In this document: piece after piece, positions 48,189 to 56,807 of the stretch
Position numbering within the stretch: the first letter of the stretch is position 1
How the letters are laid out: each line of letters opens with the position of its first letter
Source: Hydrogenovibrio kuenenii DSM 12350
GTDB taxonomy: Bacteria; Pseudomonadota; Gammaproteobacteria; Thiomicrospirales; Thiomicrospiraceae
Direction of reading: 5' to 3'
DNA: 64,000 nt
Assembly (NCBI RefSeq): GCF_000526715.1
Contig: NZ_JAGP01000001.1
Span: 806,001 to 870,000, forward strand
Notes under the pieces: model-generated
The model's input: the letters and a program-made list of their open reading frames with translations, nothing else
What the model was told of the DNA's origin: nothing
Database searches by the model: none
Translations under genes and position numbers: made by a program

Positions 48189-48827
48189 ATGGAAAGTAAC
48201 GCTTCTTTAATCAAAGAAAGGAAGAAATATTTTAATGCTTTAAGTATTCGAGTTTTACATCTACCTTTTTTGTTTTTTTCGATTTTAGTGGTATTAGTTT
48301 TAAGTAAAGAACCTGAACCATTTGGAGAGGTTATCAAAGCATCTTCATCATGGCTTTTAACTTGGATAGAACCAGCTCAGACATGGGTAAACGTTTCTGT
48401 AGTGTATAGAGAAAAAATGGCTCTTATATATGTGCTTTTTGTGCTTACAGGTATTTACATTTTAATTTCTACTAGTTTGGCACTATGGAAAAACAGAAAG
48501 TTTTTTACTGTTGATTTTGTGCCTCCTATGCGCATCGATTGCAAGAATATACTCCCAATAATTTTTGTCTTATTTTTTCTATGTTTTTTTATATATATGG
48601 CCGGATTTTCTGAAATATATCAGGGTTCAAATATCTGGCTGGATTCACTGGAACACGTTAAACAAAGAACAGGATTTGCTTGGTTAGTTTCTGTGGAAGC
48701 TATGTGGAATATTAAATGGACTTTTTTGTTTACTAGGTGGGTTCAATTGACTGTTATATGGTCATTCTCAATAGGCTGCTTACAGTATTTTGCAGCGTTA
48801 AGAATTTGTTTAAATGGAGGAAAATAA
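48189..48827 (+). CDS. Unknown four-helix membrane protein in the type I secretion operon
   Basis: The product has 212 residues and starts immediately after the hlyD stop (TGA then ATG), overlapping the RTX start by one base. Hydrophobic helices lie near 22-40, 78-99, 120-139 and 185-205. The loop between helices 3 and 4 holds a conserved-looking, Trp-rich segment (GSNIWLDSLEHVKQRTGFAWL). I recognise no family. The tight coupling to exporter and substrate suggests a role with the RTX protein, such as immunity, maturation or retention at the membrane. That is inference. Confidence 0.78.
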   Translation: MESNASLIKERKKYFNALSIRVLHLPFLFFSILVVLVLSKEPEPFGEVIKASSSWLLTWIEPAQTWVNVSVVYREKMALIYVLFVLTGIYILISTSLALWKNRKFFTVDFVPPMRIDCKNILPIIFVLFFLCFFIYMAGFSEIYQGSNIWLDSLEHVKQRTGFAWLVSVEAMWNIKWTFLFTRWVQLTVIWSFSIGCLQYFAALRICLNGGK

Positions 48828-51800
48828 TGAGCACGGATAGTAATGGAGATACAGCAGCACAACAGCCTTCAAACAGTGACGTGTTAGGAGAGTTGGGAAA
48901 TATAGTTGATGGTGGTTTTTCTGCTTTAGAAGATTATGCTAAGTCACATGGGCAACCGCTTCCTGAGGGAGCAATAACAAATTTAAAAGGGGGGGGTACT
49001 GTCGGCATTGTCTCTGATAGAGTCGGACTCTCCCGGAGCATTATATGCAAATGCTATAGCTGGAGGTCTTGGTTTTATAGCTGGTTCGTTAGCATTTACA
49101 ATGGGTGCTGGAGCAGCAGGTGTTTGGGCTACTGGAGTTTTAGCTGGTGTTCTATACTCTGAATTATTGGGTGATGACGCCAAAAAAGCAATCAATGATG
49201 CGTTGGCAGAACCTATTCCTACAGGTGGTGATCCTACAGGTGGTGATCCTACAGGTGGTGATCCTACAGGTGGTGATCCTGGCAAATGCCCATTTCCGTC
49301 GCCACCGCCATTACCAACACCTCCAGCAGCGCCCGCATCACCATTGGTGTTGGATTTAGATGGAGATGGTGTTGAAACGGTTGGATTGGATGCCAATATC
49401 CATTTTGACCATGCAGGAGACGGATTTAATGAATTATCTGGCTTTGTTGGTGCCGATGACGGTTTGTTGGTCTGGGACAGAAACGGAGATGGAGAAATCA
49501 ATTCGGGCTCCGAGCTATTTGGGAATGAAACTGTTTTAGGTGATGGTACAAAAGCTGACAATGGATTTTTGGCATTGGCAGATTTGGACTCAAATGGGGA
49601 TGGAGTTTTTGATGTTAATGATGACAAGTTCTCTGCACTTAGAGTGTTTCAAGATAAAAATCAAAACGGTCAAGCTGACGATGGTGAGCTTATAACACTC
49701 TCGGATGCTGGTGTTCAGTCTATTTCATTAGGATATAACAGTTCTTCTTCAGTAGATGAAAATGGTAACGAACATAGACAGATAGGAAGTTTTACAACCA
49801 CTGCTGGAGAAACACATTCTGTCGAAGATGTTTGGTTTACAAGAGATTTAACAAATTCAGTTGAAGAAACAGTAGCTGTTTCTGATGAAATAGCAGAACT
49901 TCCAGATGCAATGAATTTTGGGACAGCTCATTCATTACATCAAGCAATGGCAATAGATGAAACAGGTAAGTTACAGCAATTGGTTCAACAGTTTGTTGAT
50001 GCGACTACAAGTGAAGAACGTCACTCCCTGATTGACCCTATCATTTTTGCTTGGACAAACCAGGGCGACGAGTATAGTCAATATTATCAGTCTCCAATTG
50101 ATGCAAGAAAGATCGGAGCACTTGAAGCGTTTTATGGTCATGATTTAGACACGCCTAATGGATCAGGACAAGATTTTGCAACGCTATATGAAGGAATTTA
50201 TCAAGACTTGTCTGATACAATTTTTTATCAGTTGTCAGCAAACAGTTATTTGAAGCCAGTGTTTTCAGATGTTACCTGGACTCAAAATGAGGCAGGAGAA
50301 TGGGAAGGTGATTTCTCAAAGGCAGTTTCTGATTTGCTTGAATATGCAAAAAATAACCCGAATCAAGGTGAAGCCTATGTCTCGGATTTTGCTGAAGCAG
50401 TACGAGGAGTTAACCCATATAGTGAAATGAATAGTAAAATCTTAGATCAAACATTAAGACACTATTTACCAATTATAGATGCCTTGAAGGCGTTGTCTGC
50501 TTATTCGCAATCTACTATAGATATTATTACCAGTGGTATATTGGGAGCGACATCAGAAGATGATGTTGTTTATGGTGATGATTCTGGAAGCACACTGTAT
50601 GCTCTGGCTGGAGATGACTCTATATATGGAAGCAATGCTGATGATGTTTTTGTAGGAGGTAAGGGTAATGACTACCTGAAAGGTGGTAATGGCTTATCTA
50701 CCGGTTCGGATAGTTATCATTTCAGTGTAGGAGACGGTCAAGATACGATTAATGACCGAGATTATTACAACGAAGATACAGATGCGATTTATATCCACGG
50801 AGTAACCTCGGATCAATTAAGTTTTACCTCAAATAGTGATGGGGATTTATTGATTGGTTATAGCGATAGTGACCAAATCAAGATTCAAAACTTTATGGGC
50901 TCACCTGAATACCAAATCGAAAAGTTAGTGCTGGATGACGGTACTGAATTGAACGTAGATGACATGGTAGCTCAAGCCACTACAGGCACAGATGCAGATG
51001 AGACGATCTACGGTTCTTACAAAGGGGATGTTTTTGTAGGAGGTAAGGGTAATGACTACTTTAACAGCGACTCCTTTACGAGTGGATCAGACAGTTATCA
51101 CTTCAGTGTAGGAGACGGTCAAGATACGATTAATGACCGAGATTATTACAACGAAGATACGGATGCGATTTATATCCACGGAGTAACCTCGGATCAATTA
51201 AGTTTTACCTCAAATAGTGATGGGGATTTATTGATTGGTTATAGCGATAGTGACCAAATCAAGATTCAAAACTTTATGGGCTCACCTGAATACCAAATCG
51301 AAAAGTTAGTGCTGGATGACGGTACTGAATTGAACGTAGATGACATGGTAGCTCAAGCCACTACAGGCACAGATGCAGATGAGACGATCTACGGTTCTTA
51401 CAAAGGGGATGTTTTTGTAGGAGGTAAGGGTAATGACTACTTTAACAGCGACTCCTTTACGAGTGGATCAGACAGTTATCACTTCAGTGTAGGAGATGGA
51501 CAAGATACTATTGACGAGTATGACTACTACAGTGGTTACACGGATACAGTTTACCTTCATGGAGTGACATCTGACCAAGTTAGCTTTACCTCAAACAGCA
51601 GTGGAGACTTACTGATTGGTTATGGTGAAAGTGATCAGGTTAAAGTTCTAAACTTTATGGAAAGTTCGCGTAATCAGATTGAAAAGTTGGTGTTGGACGA
51701 TGGAACTGAATTTAATGCTGACGAACTGGTTGCTTGTGCGATACTTGGCAGTACCGATGGGAACGATACGATAATCGGTACATCAGATGATAATTTAATT

Positions 51801-53723
51801 ATTGGCCGAAAAGGCAATGACCGAATGGTCGGAGGCACAGGTAACGACACATACGAGTTCAATGTAGGAGACGGCCAAGATGCTATCAATGACAACTCTT
51901 CAGTAACCGGGGAAGTTGATAAGATTCTCCTGCATGGTGTTGCAAAAGAAGATGTGGCCTTCACAACAAATAACTGGGGTGATCTATTAGTTCATTATGG
52001 AGACAGTGATCAAATCATAATAGAAAACTCACTTGAGTCGGAACGTTATCAAATAGAACAAATTGTTTTTGATGATGGAAGTGTTATTAGTGCGGATGAA
52101 GCCACAGCGCAGGCCATGATCGGGACAGATATAGATGAATCTATTTATGGAACGGGTAAAGATGATGTCATTATCGGCGGCAAAGGCAATGACCGAATGG
52201 TCGGAGGCACAGGTAACGACACATACGAGTTCAATGTAGGAGACGGCCAAGATGCTATCAATGACAACTCTTCAGTAACCGGGGAAGTTGATAAGATTCT
52301 CCTGCATGGTGTTGCAAAAGAAGATGTGGCCTTCACAACAAATAACTGGGGTGATCTATTAGTTCATTATGGAGACAGTGATCAAATCATAATAGAAAAC
52401 TCACTTGAGTCGGAACGTTATCAAATAGAACAAATTGTTTTTGATGATGGAAGTGTTATTAGTGCGGATGAAGCCACAGCGCAGGCCATGATCGGGACAG
52501 ATATAGATGAATCTATTTATGGAACGGGTAAAGATGATGTCATTATCGGCGGCAAAGGCAATGACCGAATGGTCGGAGGCACAGGTAACGACACATACGA
52601 GTTCAATGTAGGAGACGGCCAAGATGCTATCAATGACAACTCTTCAGTAACCGGGGAAGTTGATCAGATTCTCCTGCATGGTGTTGCAAAAGAAGATGTG
52701 GCCTTCACAACAAATAACTGGGGTGATCTATTAGTTCATTATGGAGACAGTGATCAAATCATAATAGAAAACTCACTTGAGTCGGAACGTTATCAAATAG
52801 AACAAATTGTTTTCGATGACGGTTCAAGTTACACCTCCGAAGAATTTGAAGCCTTAGCCATGACAGGAACAGATTCAGATGAGACGATCTATGGGTCATT
52901 CAAAGATGACGTTATTACTGGTGGTAAAGGAAACGATCTTCTGAAAGGTGGAGCAAGTAATGACAGCTATCACTTCAATGTAGGAGATGGTCAAGACCAG
53001 ATACTGGACTACTCTTTTGGCTATACTCAAGGTGGTGTAGATAGCATTTACCTACATGGCGTCACTAAAGACGATGTCAGCTTCAGCACCACAGATGGTC
53101 GAGTGGTTGTGCACTACGGAACAAATGACAGTATCAGTATTCAAGATCAACTGAACTACGATAGAAACAAAGTCGAGAACATTGTTTTCGATGACGGTTC
53201 AAGTTACACCTCCGAAGAATTCGAAGCCTTAGCCATGACAGGAACAGATTCAGATGAGACGATCTATGGGTCATTCAAAGATGACGTTATTACTGGTGGT
53301 AAAGGAAACGATCTTCTGAAAGGTGGAGCAGGTAATGACAGCTATCACTTCAATGTAGGAGATGGACAAGACCAGATACTGGACTACTCTTTTGACTCAA
53401 CTCAAGGTGGCACTGACTCCATTGATTTACATGGTGTTTCTAAAGAAGGTCTTTGGTTTTCAAAAAATGGAGATGACATGAAAATTAATCTTATTGGAAC
53501 TAGTGATTCTATTACGGTTAATGATTGGTATTATTCAGATAGAAATAAAATTGAAAGCATAAACTTAGACTCGGGGGAATCATTGGATGTTAGCGGTGTT
53601 TCACAGTTGGTAGATGCTTTGGCTTCCTTCCCTGAGGGTGGTGATTCAGCTGTAAATATGACTGATGATGAAAAAACGCAGTTTAATCAAATTGTGGCAT
53701 CAAATTGGAAAATGACAGCATAA
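48827..53723 (+). CDS. Giant RTX protein, type I secretion substrate, interrupted by a poly-G frameshift
   Basis: The natural start ATG (48827, overlapping the previous stop) opens a frame that runs to a stop at 49160-49162. The main body is in another frame, open from 48987 to 53723. They meet at eight G residues (48989-48996); seven G would join them into about 1,631 residues. The body has a Gly/Ala-rich hydrophobic stretch (49041-49180), four TGGDP repeats and a module like the FrpC self-processing domain (LVLDLDGDGVETV, WDRNGDGEI, DSNGDGVFD; about 49339-49840). A helical part follows, then eight or so RTX repeat units of about 125 residues (GGKGND, GGTGNDTYEFNVGDGQD). The ending LVDALASFPEGG...ASNWKM resembles RTX secretion signals. 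It is a probable calcium-binding adhesin or toxin. Confidence 0.88.
48989..48996 (+). repeat. Eight-G homopolymer at the RTX frameshift
   Basis: AAAAGGGGGGGGT, 162 bases into the gene, lies exactly where the start frame must pass to the main frame. Loss of one G (or gain of two) restores a continuous reading frame. Confidence 0.9.
49221..49280 (+). repeat. Four perfect 15-bp repeats encoding TGGDP
   Basis: ACAGGTGGTGATCCT is repeated four times without a mismatch. Each unit encodes Thr-Gly-Gly-Asp-Pro, so unit number changes keep the frame. They lie about 20 residues ahead of the self-processing-like module. Confidence 0.95.
50652..51500 (+). repeat. RTX repeat block A (unit 381-384 bp)
   Basis: Units begin at 50652, 51036 and 51417 with GTAGGAGGTAAGGGTAATGA. 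The second spans 381 bases and is almost identical to the first over most of its length. The third matches for about 80 bases and then diverges. Confidence 0.9.
51813..52815 (+). repeat. RTX repeat block B (unit 372 bp)
   Basis: Units begin at 51813, 52185 and 52557, exactly 372 bases apart. Two full units and about 255 bases of a third are nearly identical at DNA level, including synonymous sites, which indicates very recent amplification or conversion. Confidence 0.93.
52811..53397 (+). repeat. RTX repeat block C (unit 375 bp)
   Basis: A segment of about 210 bases beginning TTTCGATGACGGTTCAAG at 52811 recurs at 53186, 375 bases later, with only a few differences. The second halves of the units diverge. 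Confidence 0.88.
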
Positions 53724-53749
53724 GTCTTTAGTTGCTATTTTCTACATAG

Positions 53750-53781
53750 AATAAACCCGGAAGTTTCCGGGTTTATTTTTT
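53750..53781. terminator. Terminator of the RTX operon
   Basis: AATAAACCCGGAA/TTCCGGGTTTATT (13-bp stem, two-base loop, 53750-53777) followed by T residues lies 27 bases after the RTX stop. Confidence 0.92.
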
Positions 53782-53796
53782 GTTTAAATTTTTTAA

Positions 53797-53846
53797 AAAA
53801 TCTGCCAGGCTGGGGTAAAGGTCAGAGACCCTGCCTGGTAGATTTT
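53797..53846. repeat. Inverted pair of the 18-nt repeat
   Basis: AAAATCTGCCAGGCTGGG (53797-53814) and the variant CCCTGCCTGGTAGATTTT (53829-53846) face each other across 14 bases, just beyond the end of the convergent gene at 53853. Confidence 0.88.
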
Positions 53847-53852
53847 AGTTGT

Positions 53853-54617
53853 TTAAAGAGAGGCTTGGATGTCTCTTAGTGTCGGAACTTTAAGTCCAGC
53901 TTCATCGGCAAAGCCAAGCGCGCGTTTTAATCTAGCTGGTGCGGAGCGTCCCATACAACCGTGTTGTGGATCACCTTCAAAGGCTTCTAGCATGCCTTTA
54001 ATAAGCTTTTCTCTATCTTGTTTGGATTGGGTTAGGTAATCTTGAATATCCAGTACATCTTGTGCAACGGCATTCATTACACCTGCGTGGTTTTTCGCCA
54101 GCTCTTCAACATTGCCGCCCACTTTTAGTCCCGCGATATTGGTGGTCAAAATATAGAGGTTTTTTCTGACCAGCTCATAAAGCAGTTCATCTGCTGAATC
54201 AAGCTGCATGCAAGGTAGGTCAAGGGTTGCTAATGCATCGAAAACTAACTTTGCGTGTTGCCCATATACAGGAGAAGGCAGAACGACTTTGCTGTCCATG
54301 CCTTTTTTCTTTTCAAACCATACTGAAATAACCGTTGGGTTTTCGATGGTTGTATTTTCCCAGTCGCGAGGGAGTAATTCGTTTTGTAATAGAATGACTT
54401 TGTCTTGCCATTCTACTGGGCAATCTGCCAAGGTTTGGTGGATGTCTGCTTCACCAACAGAGATCAGAACAGCAACAGGTTTTGGAATGCTTTCTGCAAC
54501 ATCTTTCATGGATTGTTGGCGGCTAACCGCTTGTACAGGATAGCCAAGTTTTAAAAAGCCACGAGCGAAGACGCTACCGAGCTCTCCCATTCCGACAACA
54601 ATGATTGGATTTTGCAT
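53853..54617 (-). CDS. Ketopantoate-reductase-like NAD(P)-binding protein
   Basis: The 254 residues have an N-terminal Rossmann fold (VVGMGELGSVFARGFLKLGY, about 6-25). A helical C-terminal half follows (ELVRKNLYILTTNIAGLKVGG), which resembles the dimer and substrate domain of ApbA/PanE and related dehydrogenases. The usual lysine of ketopantoate reductase may be the K in LVRKNLYIL. GDPQHGCMGRSAPARL near the end is distinctive. I would not call it panE: it is shorter than usual and its context gives no pathway. Confidence 0.75.
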   Translation of the reverse strand: MQNPIIVVGMGELGSVFARGFLKLGYPVQAVSRQQSMKDVAESIPKPVAVLISVGEADIHQTLADCPVEWQDKVILLQNELLPRDWENTTIENPTVISVWFEKKKGMDSKVVLPSPVYGQHAKLVFDALATLDLPCMQLDSADELLYELVRKNLYILTTNIAGLKVGGNVEELAKNHAGVMNAVAQDVLDIQDYLTQSKQDREKLIKGMLEAFEGDPQHGCMGRSAPARLKRALGFADEAGLKVPTLRDIQASL

Positions 54618-54746
54618 AAATGCCCCTTTTTCGAATCAGTTTGTTTTAAAATAGTGCATAGTGTTTAACCCTCCTGTTTTACGCCTCAATTTAATGAGAA
54701 ATATTTGGTGCAGGAGAACCTCATAATTTGGGAAAGGATATTACCA

Positions 54747-55010
54747 ATGAATGCCAAAAAAGCAAAATTTACGTGGCATTATTATTTTATGGCGTTCGGT
54801 GCGTTGATGGCATTGTTGGCTGTGACACTTTCCGCTTGGGGCGCCACTATCAGCGCTTTGGCATTTACGATTTTATCTCATCCAGTCATACGGTTTGCAG
54901 GGGTTGGTCGATTTGTTTTCTTGATCCTGTTTGCCATATTGTATGTGTTTTCTTTTCCAGATCCTGCCGTGGTTAAATCTATGATGGCGAGTGATGTGGC
55001 GCATTCTTAG
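54747..55010 (+). CDS. Small membrane protein upstream of a DtxR-type regulator
   Basis: The product has 87 residues from the ATG at 54747, behind AAAGGA; a longer frame from 54705 lacks a site. Two hydrophobic helices lie at about 10-38 (FMAFGALMALLAVTLSAWGATISALAF in part) and 52-68. Unknown function. It lies 17 bases ahead of the metalloregulator gene and is probably co-transcribed with it. Confidence 0.6.
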   Translation: MNAKKAKFTWHYYFMAFGALMALLAVTLSAWGATISALAFTILSHPVIRFAGVGRFVFLILFAILYVFSFPDPAVVKSMMASDVAHS

Positions 55011-55027
55011 CTTAGTAGGAGAGTATT

Positions 55028-55690
55028 GTGCCTAGTAAAGCTTTAGAAGATTATTTAAAAATCATTTATAAGTTGGAAGAATCTTTGCCTGATAAAGATG
55101 GTAAAGGTGTGAGCACGACGGCGATAGCCGAGCGTTTGTCTATTTCTAAAGCCTCTGTTTCCAATATGCTTAAAAAGCTTGCCGATAAGAATTTGATTCG
55201 CTATGAACCTTATTATGGCGTAATCTTAACTGATGAAGGTAATAAGATTGCGCTGAACATGATTCGGAAACATCGAATTTTGGAGCAATATCTTGTTGAA
55301 AATCTTGATTACTCTTGGGATGAGGTGGATGCTGAGGCCGAAATATTAGAGCATGCAGTTTCTGATCGTTTAATCAATCATATGTGGGATGCATTGGGGC
55401 GTCCAACTCGTGATCCTCATGGTTCTCCAATTCCAAATGAAGCTGGGGAAATGGCGAGTGAAACGGGAGAAAGCTTATCCGGTGTTGATGTCGGTAAAGT
55501 CTGCATGGTTGTCCGTATTCAGAATCGATCACCAGAAGAATTACGTTATTTGTCTTCAATAGGGTTGGCGAGAAAAACACAGGTTAAAGTGCAGGCAAAA
55601 GCCCCTTTTAATGGACCGATTTCGATAGAGGTGGGTGGTGAAACCCAAGCGTTGGATTTTCGTTTAGCGCAATCTATTTTTGTTCGCTAG
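55028..55690 (+). CDS. DtxR/MntR-family metal-dependent transcription regulator
   Basis: The 220 residues start from GTG at 55028 behind AGGAG. The winged helix is at about 10-70 (ISKASVSNMLKKLADKNLIRYEPYYGVILTDEG). The dimerisation and metal domain follows (ALNMIRKHRILEQYLVENL, AEAEILEHAVSDRLINHMW), with the Glu/His ligands of the family. A C-terminal FeoA/SH3-like domain is at about 150-220. It would sense Mn or Fe. The long form with SH3 domain is closer to IdeR/DtxR than to short MntR. It precedes ntrB by 16 bases, an unusual pairing. Confidence 0.88.
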   Translation: MPSKALEDYLKIIYKLEESLPDKDGKGVSTTAIAERLSISKASVSNMLKKLADKNLIRYEPYYGVILTDEGNKIALNMIRKHRILEQYLVENLDYSWDEVDAEAEILEHAVSDRLINHMWDALGRPTRDPHGSPIPNEAGEMASETGESLSGVDVGKVCMVVRIQNRSPEELRYLSSIGLARKTQVKVQAKAPFNGPISIEVGGETQALDFRLAQSIFVR

Positions 55691-55706
55691 TTTAGGAGTG
55701 ATACCT

Positions 55707-56807
55707 TTGAATCACAGCAAGATTGAGCAAAAAGTTTCAGAGTCTGAAATTTTAGCAGGACTAACAACTTCTGTAGTTTGGATCGACAAAAATGAAAATA
55801 TTGGCTTTATTAATTTGGCAGCGGCTGAGCTGTTGCAATTAAGTCAGTATCGGGTGATTGGTGTTAATTGGCGCTATATTCTGCCGAGACTATTAGACGA
55901 TATTCATGCTTGTGGGACAGGGCGATTAACTATTCATGAATATGCTATTCGTTTACCGGATGGCCAAAAGTCGCATGTGACTTGTACCATTTCATATTAT
56001 GAAATGGACGGGGAAGATGGTTGGTTAATTGAGCTTTATGATACTGAACGTCACCATCGTATTGCAGAAGAAGACGAGCGTTGGCATCAATATGAAGCAG
56101 GTAATCTTCTGGTTAGAACGCTAGCGCATGAAATCAAAAATCCTTTGGCGGGGATTTACGGTTCGACTCAGTTGTTGAGAAAACGTTTTCCGGACAATGA
56201 CAAAGCGGAAAAGTTTTTGGATGTTATCTCCAATGAAGTGAATCGTTTGAAAGATTTAGTGGATAGAATGCTTGGGCCAAAAGGCAATGATCTTCAGGAG
56301 CCGCATAATATCCATGAATTAATTGGCTATGTACTTGAAATTGTGAATGGTGAAAAGCCAAAGAATGTTGCAGTTAAGTTAGATTATGACCCGAGTATTC
56401 CAGAGATTTCTATGGACTTTGGTGCAATGGTTCAAGCTGTGCTGAATTTGGCTAAAAACGGCATTCAAGCAATGGAAGAACGTGGTGGGTTACTGACTTT
56501 TCGGACGCGTGTAGAGTCTAAATTTACCTTAGGTACAAAAACTTATCCTCTTGTCGCTGTCATCAGTGTTATCGATGAAGGGGAAGGGATCGATCCAGAA
56601 GTATTTGATGCTATTTTCTACCCAATGGTGAGTAGTAAAAAAGACGGAACTGGTTTAGGTTTACCAGTGTCGCAAAATATTGTGCGTCAACATGGCGGGT
56701 TAATTGTTGCTGAAAGCGAACCGGGCAAAACAACTTTTAACATTTATTTGCCGTTTGATCATAATCGGGAAGAATCACAGAAAAATAATTATCAGGAATT
56801 AACATGA
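55707..56807 (+). CDS. ntrB: Nitrogen regulation sensor kinase NtrB (GlnL)
   Basis: A cytosolic histidine kinase that phosphorylates NtrC under nitrogen limitation and is held back by PII. The start is the TTG at 55707, 8 bases after AGGAG, giving 366 residues. The PAS domain is at about 10-115. The phosphorylated His lies in LAHEIKNPLAG. The ATPase boxes are NLAKNGIQAM, DEGEGID and DGTGLGLPVS. It overlaps ntrC by four bases. A PII gene is 3.6 kb downstream. Confidence 0.93.
   Translation: MNHSKIEQKVSESEILAGLTTSVVWIDKNENIGFINLAAAELLQLSQYRVIGVNWRYILPRLLDDIHACGTGRLTIHEYAIRLPDGQKSHVTCTISYYEMDGEDGWLIELYDTERHHRIAEEDERWHQYEAGNLLVRTLAHEIKNPLAGIYGSTQLLRKRFPDNDKAEKFLDVISNEVNRLKDLVDRMLGPKGNDLQEPHNIHELIGYVLEIVNGEKPKNVAVKLDYDPSIPEISMDFGAMVQAVLNLAKNGIQAMEERGGLLTFRTRVESKFTLGTKTYPLVAVISVIDEGEGIDPEVFDAIFYPMVSSKKDGTGLGLPVSQNIVRQHGGLIVAESEPGKTTFNIYLPFDHNREESQKNNYQELT

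Noticed and set aside
48989-48996. Programmed ribosomal frameshift as the main explanation at the G tract
   Set aside because: A +1 shift on a G run has no stimulatory structure that I can identify. Slipped-strand variation or sequence error is more likely, though slippage cannot be excluded.
51674-52622. Open frames on the minus strand across the RTX repeats
   Set aside because: They recur with the 372-bp unit, have no ribosome sites, and are mirror frames of the repetitive coding sequence.
50652-53397. Regular repeats resembling a CRISPR array
   Set aside because: Units are over 370 bp, lack unique short spacers and are translated in frame as RTX repeats.
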